Of a stretch of DNA of 64,000 bases, positions 1 through 8,192 are shown piece by piece. Source of the DNA: Scheffersomyces stipitis CBS 6054. Taxonomy: Eukaryota; Ascomycota; Pichiomycetes; Serinales; Debaryomycetaceae. A program made the position numbers and the translations under genes. The notes below the pieces were generated by a model. It was given only the letters and a program-made list of their open reading frames with translations, was not told the DNA's origin and made no database searches. Each line of letters opens with the position of its first letter. Position 1 is the first letter of the stretch. The stretch is from NCBI RefSeq assembly GCF_000209165.1, contig NC_009044.1, forward strand, positions 744,001-808,000. Reading direction: 5' to 3'.

Positions 1-422
1 TGTTCAATTTGGATGGTCAACTCTTCGCTTATGGACGTAATGGGGATGTAACCAACGAGGTTATCGCCAAGAGCCAAAGTGATATCCAATTTTCCTACAG
101 CAGTAATCTGACCCAATACGAGAGTGCCTGGAATCAAACTCTTAAAGGTGATATTCTCGATCTGGACTTTTGAGTCTTCTTCTGCTTCGTCTGCATCTTC
201 TTGGCTCTTTTTCTTAGGAGCTCTTCTTGCCTTCTTGGCTGGTCTGTCTGTCTTGCTGGAAGCAGTTCTCTTTGCAGAATTAGCGGCTTCAAAAAGAACA
301 TCTTTCGTGGCTTCATTGGAGATTTCCTTCACTTCAAGTGGAGTCAAGGCAGTGGCTCCACCTCTTGGGAAGGAGACTTCGCTGCTGCTGAGCACCGACT
401 TGGACCCGTAAGTTTCCAGCAT
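1..422 (-). CDS. RRP5: rRNA biogenesis protein Rrp5, N-terminal part (runs off left edge)
   Basis: About 140 N-terminal residues are visible before the gene leaves the window. The start holds the Rrp5 signature SFPRGGATALTPLEVK followed by NEATKDVLFE. A Lys/Arg-rich stretch comes next (KKARRAPKKKSQ), then an acidic run, then the first S1-type RNA-binding fold (SLIPGTLVLGQITAVGKLD...GYIPI). Rrp5 is a large nucleolar protein with many S1 domains and C-terminal TPR/HAT repeats, needed for pre-rRNA cleavages that make both 18S and 5.8S rRNA. The ATG at 420-422 is the only in-frame start after a TAA a few codons upstream. A branch-site-like CTAAT with a following AAG lies just upstream, so a short 5' exon cannot be excluded, though I could not find a good donor. 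The assignment is firm and the start is less so. Confidence 0.85.
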   Translation of the reverse strand, partial: MLETYGSKSVLSSSEVSFPRGGATALTPLEVKEISNEATKDVLFEAANSAKRTASSKTDRPAKKARRAPKKKSQEDADEAEEDSKVQIENITFKSLIPGTLVLGQITAVGKLDITLALGDNLVGYIPITSISEELTIQIE

Positions 423-1034
423 ATTGAAAGCCTTGAACTTATGTTATTAGAATGGGTCTAAGGATAGAAAAACAAAGTCTAATGTTACGACAAAAATACT
501 TTTGTCAAGCAACAATTCTATGCTAGCAATCCATCGAGCTTCTATAGACTGAAAAAAAAAAATTGAGCCGCAGAGAAAAATCACGTTTTGCGATGGCTCT
601 TGTATGTAGGTCAGACAGTTTGTGCGACTCTCCTGGTTTTGTCATACTTGAAAGAAGTTCCAATCTCTGCTTCTGTGCTCTTTATCTGTGAAAGCGAAAC
701 CAATTGGTGAAACCAGAAGATTGCAAGCAATGGCCAAAATTGCACACGAGAGACCAAATGGAATTTCCCCTTTGGTGGTCGAAATCCCGTTTTAATAGAG
801 AAAGGTGGATATCTGTTAAAAGTACTTTGTAAGCTCTTTGTGGAACACTTAGCACTCTCTGTGCTCCACACATTATTAATCTATGCTTACAGTAGCATTT
901 TACCTTGTCTCTTATTGGGATTCAAGTACAACCAGAGTAAAGTAGTATTTAAATAGTCGTACACCGTAGGTTTTACCACTAATTCTACAAATCTTCTCTC
1001 CGATTCTTTGTTTCCATACTAATATACATCATTA
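423..1034. other. Spacer: RRP5 promoter and 3' flank of the GATA factor
   Basis: 612 bp with no supported gene. An 86-codon open frame on the minus strand (611-871) resembles no protein I know and looks random. The part next to 423 should hold the RRP5 promoter. Confidence 0.6.
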
Positions 1035-2144
1035 CTAAGCTATCTTCCGATCAAGAACTCGACCAGCTTCTTTCCTCTCTGCTATAATCTTATCGGCCAA
1101 CTTCAACCCATGCCTCCTTATAAGTTTAGAATAGAATAGTCCACAAGCATTGCAAAGCGTTCGGCTTCCCAGGGGTCCTCTTCTCCACTCAGGTGTCTCT
1201 TTCGACCGACAATGCAGGCATTTCATTTCTGCTCGGATACTGAGCTCCTGGTTGAGTCCCCCATAATCAACAGCCTCTTTATGTCCTGGACGGCCAAGGG
1301 CTGAGGAGTCGACCTTTATAGGTAAAATTTCTCCAGTAGATCCAAACTTCTTTTTCGGTTTATGATCTTTTTTATGTAGCTGTGGAGCTGGTAGAAGAGA
1401 AGGAGCTGGAGCTCGTTGACTCTTCTTCTTAGTCTTTTGTTTCTTCGGGCTACTCAAAGCTTCTGTTTTAGAGGCACTAACACTTCTGTAATCTTCAAAC
1501 TTGGTAAGTGCCGATTGTACTTTACGCCAATTTTGTAACTGCTGTTCTACAGTACCAGGGGATAACAGTTCTACTGCACTGGCTATATCAAAATTTTCAT
1601 CGCTGCTGTTTCCTAACTTGTTCCAGAACACTATAACATCATTCATGGGGCTATTGGCATTATCGTATGCTTCCTTCAATTCGGTAGAGTCTATGCTCCC
1701 AGATTTATGAGTTCGCTTGGGGCTTACAAATGTAGAAGTAGGAGATTTAGAAGTTGCGAAACTTCCTGCTCTTGATTTGTTAGACTGTAATTCCTTGTCG
1801 GTCAACTCCTCTGGTGATCTGGGAAATTTGAACAGAGCAGGGAAACTTTCTGTTCTCTGATGTTTTACTACCGGTTTGCTGATGTATGTGTATCTATGAT
1901 TATATTCTGGAGTAGTTACGGCTATGGGTACAGGTGGATTAGAAATGGAAGGATTTGGCGTATGCATTTGTGACGGGATCGTCATCCCAGAATCTGACCT
2001 CGAATGATATGATGGCGTGGTCAAGTTGGTGCTGGAGTCATGGTGTTGGACATAGGGTACATTGATTATCAACTCCGAAAAGGAGGGTATCTTGTTTCCA
2101 CCTATTGGTGTTTGCGTATTGCTATTATTCCCAAGATTCAGCAT
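1035..2144 (-). CDS. GATA-type zinc-finger transcription factor (Gat2/Brg1-like class)
   Basis: 369 residues. One GATA finger sits near the C-terminus: C309-x2-C312-x18-C331-x2-C334 (CLHC, ETPEWRRGP, TLCNACGLFY), followed by the basic tail SKLIRRHG. The 18-residue loop is the type IVb spacing found in fungal factors of the Gat2/Brg1 and White-Collar kind; Gat1/Gln3-type factors have 17. Codon CTG in RRGP(L)GSR would read Ser in a CUG-Ser yeast, giving the common fungal GP-S-G form. The rest is polar and low complexity (Ser, Pro, Thr, Lys), as expected of a disordered regulator, with Lys-rich patches around 235-265 that may be nuclear localisation signals. Such factors bind GATA sites and control nitrogen use, filamentation or biofilm genes. 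I cannot tell which orthologue this is. Confidence 0.8.
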   Translation of the reverse strand: MLNLGNNSNTQTPIGGNKIPSFSELIINVPYVQHHDSSTNLTTPSYHSRSDSGMTIPSQMHTPNPSISNPPVPIAVTTPEYNHRYTYISKPVVKHQRTESFPALFKFPRSPEELTDKELQSNKSRAGSFATSKSPTSTFVSPKRTHKSGSIDSTELKEAYDNANSPMNDVIVFWNKLGNSSDENFDIASAVELLSPGTVEQQLQNWRKVQSALTKFEDYRSVSASKTEALSSPKKQKTKKKSQRAPAPSLLPAPQLHKKDHKPKKKFGSTGEILPIKVDSSALGRPGHKEAVDYGGLNQELSIRAEMKCLHCRSKETPEWRRGPLGSRTLCNACGLFYSKLIRRHGLKLADKIIAERKEAGRVLDRKIA

Positions 2145-2549
2145 TTATAAAATTTATCTTTTTATATGAGCCTATCTGGGTCGATATCTTTTCATTTCTT
2201 CACTTGGATATCGGAAATTTGTCTCTATAAGTCATTGTTTGATCCCATCGCCATCCTATCTAGGTATTCTTGCAAAGAACTACACAAATTTTGGAAAAAA
2301 TCTCAAATTGGAAAGTCCAACTAGCTTATCCGTCACGTCTACTACAACAACACGACATTCACGTACTCGCTACATTTCAAAATTGCGCAAGTTTAAGAAA
2401 TTCCTATTGTTGCCACTTTTCCACCAACTCGAATTGCTGCAACTTGCAGCTCTCCACAGATAATCGGCATGCAGCAAAGAATACATTTGTATGCAGGATA
2501 TTACCAAACTATATAGAGGAAAACTTGTGAACAGATATTCCCTGGGTGA
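2145..2549. other. Spacer: promoter of the GATA factor, 3' flank of ETP1
   Basis: 405 bp. Small open frames are present but none resembles a protein. There is no clear regulatory motif. Confidence 0.5.
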
Positions 2550-4547
2550 TTACTTCTTCTTCTTTTTAGACTTTTTAGCTGACGCTGGATTCTGCTGGAT
2601 AACTATTGTTCCGTCCCTGACTTCTTGGGACTCATTTTTGAATTTTTCCTGGTTGTCAAGGAAAAACATCAAATCTGTCACTTGTTCTGATAATCCTTGT
2701 TTTTCTTCTTCTAGTGATGTAATTTTAGTCTTGAGCTCGTCGTTTGCATTGTTCAAAAACTCCACTTTCTTGGAGAAGGCATCATTCAACACATTCATGG
2801 TGTTAAGATCTTTGGCTAATTTGCCAATCTTTTCGTCTTTCTGCGAAATTTTGTCTCTTAGCGACGGAATCACATGTTCTGTCAAGTCATCCAACTTAGC
2901 TGACATCTTCTCTAACTTGGACTCTAAATCTAGAATAGCACTCAGTTTGGCAACTGCTGATAAAGTTGAACCCCTTCTAGATTTTGGCCCCTCTCTTTCC
3001 AATAGTAGCGACTCGTAGTATTCCCTCTGTGATGCCAATTGCGAAATGAGCAATTGCGAGTATTCGAAGCCTACTTCATCTACTTTATCAGCAGACGAAC
3101 TGTCAGACTTTCCTACTCCCGAGAACTCGTTTTTTTCAGGTAGCTCTACGATTTTTCCGTCAGACTCGTTGGTGACAAGCCGATGCACGTAGTTATCACC
3201 AGCATAGTCCCAAACCCGCGAAGTATTGAGCTCCATAGCAAAGCAATGACCTGTATGGATGAAATGCTTTAGCGAATGCTGTTCGGGGGCATACCGACTG
3301 CAACCGACATTGCCACAGATGAGACAGATCCAGAGATTTTCATCTGCTGGACAGTCCATACATCGTTCCCAATCTTCCTGGTCTTCCAGAGGTGTGGATA
3401 GTAGTGAAGTGCCTATCAGTCCTATCATCAGAGGCCTTCGAGGAGCAGGAAGATGCAGCAATCTACGCACAGACTGCCGTACTCGCTGGTTAGAAAAATT
3501 ATTGGAGTATCTACATATGGGGCAGGTGTCGTCTTTCCATTTGGAGAGACACTGGCAATGGAAGGTATGCTGGCAGGGAATCGTGAGCAAGCCGGTAACA
3601 GTTGCATCCATTCGTTCAAGACATACTGGACATGTTGGTAATTCTATAAGAGGCATTTCAACGGTTTCCGCAAGCGAAAATCCACCAGAGGAACGGGTAC
3701 TTGGACTGTTTGGAATGGAAGTTGGAGGCGAGGTAAATGGGTCCTGGAGAAGAAATGGAATCAACGAATCAGCTGACTCTGTAACTTGGGAACCAATATA
3801 GTCCACTTTTACAGATTTCACATAGATGGCATGACACGTTTCTGGTTCCATTGAGTTGAACGGTTTACCATTGTAGGCGTACTGGAACTCAGCAGCCTTG
3901 AGGACGTCTCTGAATTTGAGAAGTACAAGAAACCTGTTCGGTTTGTCACTTTTAAGAATTCGAATGTGGGAGATATAGCGGAGATTGTTTTCACCAATGA
4001 ATCCCAAGAGATCAGTAGCGGTAAAATACGTAGGAACGGCTATTATGGCTACCATCGTATCGTCTCCTGCTATCACTGTTTCGTTACTACGTATGGGATA
4101 AGGTTCTTCTACAGACGATTCAGATGGTTCATCTTCGAACTCGCGGTATAACCGGATGATTCCTTGTCCTAACAGCGTAGCCTTGAGCGGCTCGAGCGGT
4201 TCAACTACTTTCATTGATTGCTTGAAATCCATGTTTGTCACAGTAATATTGGAGTATCTGTAATCTGGTTCTTCAGGACCCGAGAAAATTGAAGACTGTG
4301 AATTTGCGTGAATATGTGGCGCCGTACTACTATTGCTACTTGAAATCGTAATAGGACTGAGCTTTGTATGAGGATCTGAGGTGGAATGTATGCTGGTGCT
4401 TAAATTTGAGGACTTGGACTTTGAATTGGCCCCGGGCAGTGGGCTTGACTTTGAAAGATCCAAATGCGAATCTATCGATTCCTGATTACTACCGATTTCG
4501 ATGAAGATATGGTACGATCCTGTTCCTATCATTCTGTTGCAGAGCAA
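2550..4547 (-). CDS. ETP1: Etp1/BRAP2-family RING and UBP zinc-finger protein
   Basis: 665 residues with the full BRAP2 (IMP) architecture. A Ser-rich N-terminus is followed by the BRAP2 RRM-like domain (about 160-250; RFLVLLKFRD, GKPFNSMEPE), a C3H2C3 RING (C306 to C345; CPVCLERMD...CQHTFHCQC...CPICRYS) and a UBP-type zinc finger (from C396; NLWICLICGNVGCSRY, WDYAGDNYVHRL). A long coiled coil (about 480-640) leads to a basic KKSKKKKK tail. In S. cerevisiae Etp1 is linked to ethanol tolerance and nutrient-induced turnover of transporters; the family are ubiquitin-binding E3-like proteins. About 45 residues between the RING and UBP fingers are longer than in the homologues I recall and contain three CTG codons (residues 364, 373, 377), which become Ser under the CUG-Ser code. 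The second ATG (residue 6) could also be the start. Confidence 0.93.
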   Translation of the reverse strand: MLCNRMIGTGSYHIFIEIGSNQESIDSHLDLSKSSPLPGANSKSKSSNLSTSIHSTSDPHTKLSPITISSSNSSTAPHIHANSQSSIFSGPEEPDYRYSNITVTNMDFKQSMKVVEPLEPLKATLLGQGIIRLYREFEDEPSESSVEEPYPIRSNETVIAGDDTMVAIIAVPTYFTATDLLGFIGENNLRYISHIRILKSDKPNRFLVLLKFRDVLKAAEFQYAYNGKPFNSMEPETCHAIYVKSVKVDYIGSQVTESADSLIPFLLQDPFTSPPTSIPNSPSTRSSGGFSLAETVEMPLIELPTCPVCLERMDATVTGLLTIPCQHTFHCQCLSKWKDDTCPICRYSNNFSNQRVRQSVRRLLHLPAPRRPLMIGLIGTSLLSTPLEDQEDWERCMDCPADENLWICLICGNVGCSRYAPEQHSLKHFIHTGHCFAMELNTSRVWDYAGDNYVHRLVTNESDGKIVELPEKNEFSGVGKSDSSSADKVDEVGFEYSQLLISQLASQREYYESLLLEREGPKSRRGSTLSAVAKLSAILDLESKLEKMSAKLDDLTEHVIPSLRDKISQKDEKIGKLAKDLNTMNVLNDAFSKKVEFLNNANDELKTKITSLEEEKQGLSEQVTDLMFFLDNQEKFKNESQEVRDGTIVIQQNPASAKKSKKKKK

Positions 4548-4999
4548 CGGTACACGAAAGAGGCTTTTGGTGTAATAGAAGAGAAGTTTGGAGTTTTAGA
4601 TAATGGAGTTGAATAGTTGGAATATATATTTAGTTGATTGTGCAGACCTGAAAAAATGTATGGAACCCTGTAAAGAAATATTAATGGGTGCGAAATTGAA
4701 AAATGTAGGATATAGAATTGTATAGAATGACACAGTGGTATAAATCATTGGTATAGATCATTGGTATACGGTGTACCAAGTGTACTACAGCCCAATTGCA
4801 AGGTTTCTACAACCTTATACCCTTATGGCAATTTGTACAAACTTTTATTGGCTGCTTAGAGCGGTGCCTGGGTTCATATCCTTTTTTAGCTTATTGAAAT
4901 ACACTCCGATTTTCTTCTGTTCTACATTTACATTCCAGAGACACTATCTCGTTCTCCATTCTATACAAACTATTAACGACAACTAAAACATACACTTCA
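4548..4999. other. Spacer: ETP1 promoter and HAD-gene 3' flank
   Basis: 452 bp, AT-rich. There is a short repeated phrase (ATTGGTATA with variants near 4744-4770). No gene is supported. Confidence 0.5.
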
Positions 5000-5872
5000 T
5001 CACAAAAAGTACTTTTCCTTATCGAAAGATTCAAGTGAATCGAGTATTTCACCATTGTCACCAATGATCTGATGCTCTTCACCGTTAAGAACCTTTCTTG
5101 CATTGATATCCGGAATCCAGATAACATGAGCCTTGGCAGCAATACCCGAGACTACACCAGGGACTCCATCTTCGAATATAAGACACTCTTCCGGCAATAT
5201 CTCTTCGAGATTGTTTTCTCTTCTTTCCTTATTCAACGATTCAAGACACACCAACCAGATGTCTGGATGTGGCTTTCCTCTTCCAGGAGGTATACGGATA
5301 TCGTCTCCAGTGACTACGTGGTTACGGAAGTACTCGAACTTGTCCTTGAGATGGCCAGTCTTCCTTTGATAGTTCAAGATGTGGGAACTCGTTCCAAGGG
5401 CTATAGGAATATTGTTGGTATATAAGTAATCTAACAACTCCAAAGCCCCAGGAAGAAACCTGGCTCTGTGCCATTTGTTTTCCTGGATCTTGATGGCTAG
5501 TTCACTGAACTCTTGAGGTGTAATGGGCAAATCGTAGGTATCCAACATAATTTGAGTGGCTTCGGCACCTGGTCTGCCCTGTAGCTTGATTTTAACATCC
5601 CAGGTAAGTGGACCTTTATCGAACTTGGCTAATAATTCAGTCGTGGCTTCAGTATAGAGTGCTTCTGTGTCGAGAATAGTACCATCCATATCTAGAACGT
5701 TAGTATCGTGATATTGGATACTGAATTGTGAAGCTTGTGAAAGCTGCTATTCATATTTTCACTACTACTTACCAAATAGACAGGCTTTGATTTTAGTGTG
5801 GCTTCAATGTTAGTATAGAACAAAGGGTGTTCAGACGTTGGAATAATAGCAGAGTACATACTGACGAGACAT
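5000..5872 (-). CDS. HAD-superfamily phosphatase (HDHD1/pseudouridine-5'-phosphatase type), three exons
   Basis: The long frame alone begins inside the first catalytic motif, so I rebuilt the gene: exon 1 5872-5862 (11 nt), intron 5861-5802, exon 2 5801-5773 (29 nt), intron 5772-5692, exon 3 5691-5000. This gives 243 residues beginning MSRHHTKIKACLFDMDGT and restores the full HAD motif I (hhhhDxDGT). Motif II is ALGTSS and motif III/IV lies around GRGKPHPDIW and LIFEDGVPG. A helical cap sits between motifs I and II. The closest relatives I recall are yeast YKL033W-A and human HDHD1, which dephosphorylate small phosphorylated metabolites such as pseudouridine 5'-phosphate; the true substrate is not visible. 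Both introns have consensus GTATGT or GTAAGT donors, a perfect TACTAAC and an AG acceptor. The splice model is inferred from sequence only but is very consistent. Confidence 0.88.
5692..5772 (-). other. Intron 2 of the HAD phosphatase gene (81 nt)
   Basis: Donor GTAAGT at 5772-5767, branch site TACTAAC at 5705-5699, acceptor GTTCTAG ending at 5692. Removing it completes the catalytic LFDMDGT motif. Confidence 0.88.
5802..5861 (-). other. Intron 1 of the HAD phosphatase gene (60 nt)
   Basis: Donor GTATGT at 5861-5856, branch site TACTAAC at 5815-5809, acceptor ATTGAAG ending at 5802. The branch-site motif ends only 7 nt before the exon. Confidence 0.8.
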
Positions 5873-6273
5873 TGCGGATAGTAGGTTGGTATCGACTTGT
5901 ACGGCAAAAGGAAGAGGTGAAAGGAAGAATGAATCTTGATATTTCGGAAAAATTCCTGCCCAGCGCGTTAATTGACGTATTATGGAACTGGATTATCTTG
6001 ACCCAATAAATGTGATTTTCTATATGAGCCGTTATCAATACTTTCTTGTATACTTGTAGTACGGTCGTGTCTTACAAGACTATAAACATCATCTAGAATT
6101 GTGTATATCCTTATATCATAATCGTAAAGTCCATTTCATCATATTGTTCTGTAACTACATTCCTAGCTCATGACGAAATTCAATCGTAGTTCTGAACTTT
6201 TAATCTACATTCACTCAAACTTTGCGTATATAGAATAAATAGAAACGAAACATAGCTCTGCCAGGTCTTACTA
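5873..6273. other. Spacer: HAD-gene promoter and PRS3 3' flank
   Basis: 401 bp, AT-rich. No gene or clear motif seen. Confidence 0.5.
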
Positions 6274-7236
6274 TCACAAAGGAGCGTTCTTGAAAAGATA
6301 CGAGATACTCTCTCCATTATGCAATCTTCTGATGGACTCTGCCAACACAGCAGAAACATCGATGGTGTCCAACTTTGGACACAACTTCAACTTTTCTTCG
6401 AAAGGAACGGTGTTGGTACACACCACCTTGGTCAATTTGGAGTTGTTGATATTCTTTATGGCATTACCAGAGAGAATACCATGGGTGACAATGGCTATGA
6501 CCTCCTTTGCCTGGTTTTCCAATAAAACCTCAGCAGCCTTAGCCAAGGTACCACAAGTATCAGCCATGTCATCTACAATGACACAGATCTTGTCTGAGAC
6601 ATCTCCTACAAGTACCATTCTTGACACCTCGTTGGCTCTTGCTCTTTCTTTGTGGATCAACGCAAAGTTCAAGTCAAGTCTGTCGGCAAGACCTGCGGCT
6701 CTCTTTGCTCCACCAGCATCTGGTGAAATAATAATAGCATCCTTGTAGTTGATCTTTTCCTTGATGTATCTCACCACAGAAGGCTCAGCATACAAGTTGT
6801 CTACTGGGACGTCAAAGAAACCTTGGATCTGGGAGGCGTGCAAGTCCATGGTGATCACATGGTTACATCCAGCGGTGGTCAACATGTCTGCCATTAACTT
6901 GGCGGTGATGGGCGCCCTCAGCTTATCCTTTCTGTCTTGTCTAGCATAAGGGAAGTTGGGCAAGATGACAGTGATTCTTCTAGCAGAAGCGGTTTTACAG
7001 GCGTTGATCATGATCAATAGTTCTATAACACGGTCATTGACGACTCCCGAACCAATCTGGCAGATTATAAAGATGTCCTCATCTCTGACGGACTCAGCAA
7101 TGGAAAACTGTACTTCTCCAGTCAGATCTCTCTTCACCTCTGAAGGAGTCAATCTCATTCCTAGACGCTTGGCCACAAGCTCAGCAAGCCCACGGTGGAC
7201 GTCACTGGCAATCAACTTGATGGAGTTTGTAGACAT
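6274..7236 (-). CDS. PRS3: Ribose-phosphate pyrophosphokinase (PRPP synthetase), Prs3 type
   Basis: 320 residues from the ATG at 7236, the same length as S. cerevisiae Prs3 and starting with the same N-terminus (MSTNSIKL, DVHRGLAELVAKRLG). Visible motifs are the catalytic flexible-loop region (NFPYARQDRKDK), the Mg/ATP site (ITMDLHASQIQGFFDVPVDN), the pyrophosphate loop (ISPDAGGAKRA) and the PRPP signature (VIVDDMADTCGTLAKAA). The enzyme makes PRPP from ribose 5-phosphate and ATP for purine, pyrimidine, His, Trp and NAD synthesis. Yeast Prs3 works in hetero-oligomers with Prs1. The frame stays open for 45 codons upstream to another ATG (7371), but that extension is unlike any PRS protein and is probably 5' leader. 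Confidence 0.95.
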   Translation of the reverse strand: MSTNSIKLIASDVHRGLAELVAKRLGMRLTPSEVKRDLTGEVQFSIAESVRDEDIFIICQIGSGVVNDRVIELLIMINACKTASARRITVILPNFPYARQDRKDKLRAPITAKLMADMLTTAGCNHVITMDLHASQIQGFFDVPVDNLYAEPSVVRYIKEKINYKDAIIISPDAGGAKRAAGLADRLDLNFALIHKERARANEVSRMVLVGDVSDKICVIVDDMADTCGTLAKAAEVLLENQAKEVIAIVTHGILSGNAIKNINNSKLTKVVCTNTVPFEEKLKLCPKLDTIDVSAVLAESIRRLHNGESISYLFKNAPL

Positions 7237-8192
7237 TATTGTAGTGGATAGTATATGCTGCACTAATAAGTAGGGATTTGAAGTTTCACCTAGTGAAGAT
7301 TCTGAAATCTGAAGACGATGACTAGAAAAGCAACTAGCACGAAAATTTGTCAGTTGCACTTGGGCAGGCAATGGAAGTACAGATACAACAGAATGCTATT
7401 GAAGGTTCACGTAGCACTGGTGCTGGTTTGGTGGGGACTCTTGTTCAATCCTGAAAAATACAGATTTTTATTTATTCCCATTAGTGGAGGGCCATGTTCT
7501 AGTAGGTAATTTTTTTGTGGTATGTTTGCAGGTTGTGGTGCGATGAACTGGAGACGTTTGCGGGTTGACAAGCGACTGTGACTCGGGTGCGCCTCCATGC
7601 CGCAGTAGATAACACAAACTACGAGCTGAACTTCAGCACTTGTTCCTATGGAAGAAGACATCTTTCTACTCATAGTGGCAATATTGGAGCATGGTGTAGC
7701 ACTCTTCTACATTATAACATGGTAACATATTCTCCGGAAATACTGTAGTATTAAAATGCAAAAATTTATCTCAACAAGACGACTACTATATCCCAACATA
7801 AAATACCAATATGTTGAAGAAGTATAACATAGTAGTATAAAGTAGCACAACATAGTTGTATAAAGCTGCCCAACATTTTGGCAAGAGAGAATGGCGTATT
7901 GTAGATTTGTCAGTAGCAGCTTCGAGCACTATATAGGATACTGTAGCATAACAATTTGTGGTAATATGGTAGCATAACACAGATATAATAGCGTAAGCTA
8001 GCAGAATAGCCCACTTAATGCTATTATAGATATGACAATAAATGTCTAATGCAGCAGTACAGGGATATCGGTCTAGAGTACGTACTTTTACATTAAATAT
8101 CTTCATATCTTACAGTGTCTACCGTTCATTATTTCTATCTGCCTAGTGCTCTCCACTAAGGCTATACTGCGGGTTCTATGGTACAGTAGGTC
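7237..8192. other. Spacer: PRS3 promoter and TAF7 3' flank, with short degenerate repeats
   Basis: 956 bp without a supported gene. Short open frames occur on both strands (for example minus 7407-7673 and plus 7318-7509) but I recognise nothing in them. The right half contains imperfect AT-rich repeats, described separately. Confidence 0.5.
7826..7871 (+). repeat. Two imperfect tandem copies of a 23-bp unit
   Basis: Units at 7826-7848 and 7849-7871 match at 19 of 23 positions (AACATAGT(A/T)GTATAAAG...). A further AACAT follows directly. A related phrase, GTAGCATAAC, occurs twice nearby (7943-7952 and 7969-7978). Confidence 0.7.

Noticed and set aside
5692..5907. 71-codon minus-strand frame just upstream of the HAD frame
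   Set aside because: It runs across the two introns in the wrong frame. The splice model explains the region better.
7237..7371. 45-codon N-terminal extension of PRS3
   Set aside because: It matches no PRS protein, and the inner ATG gives exactly the family length and N-terminus.
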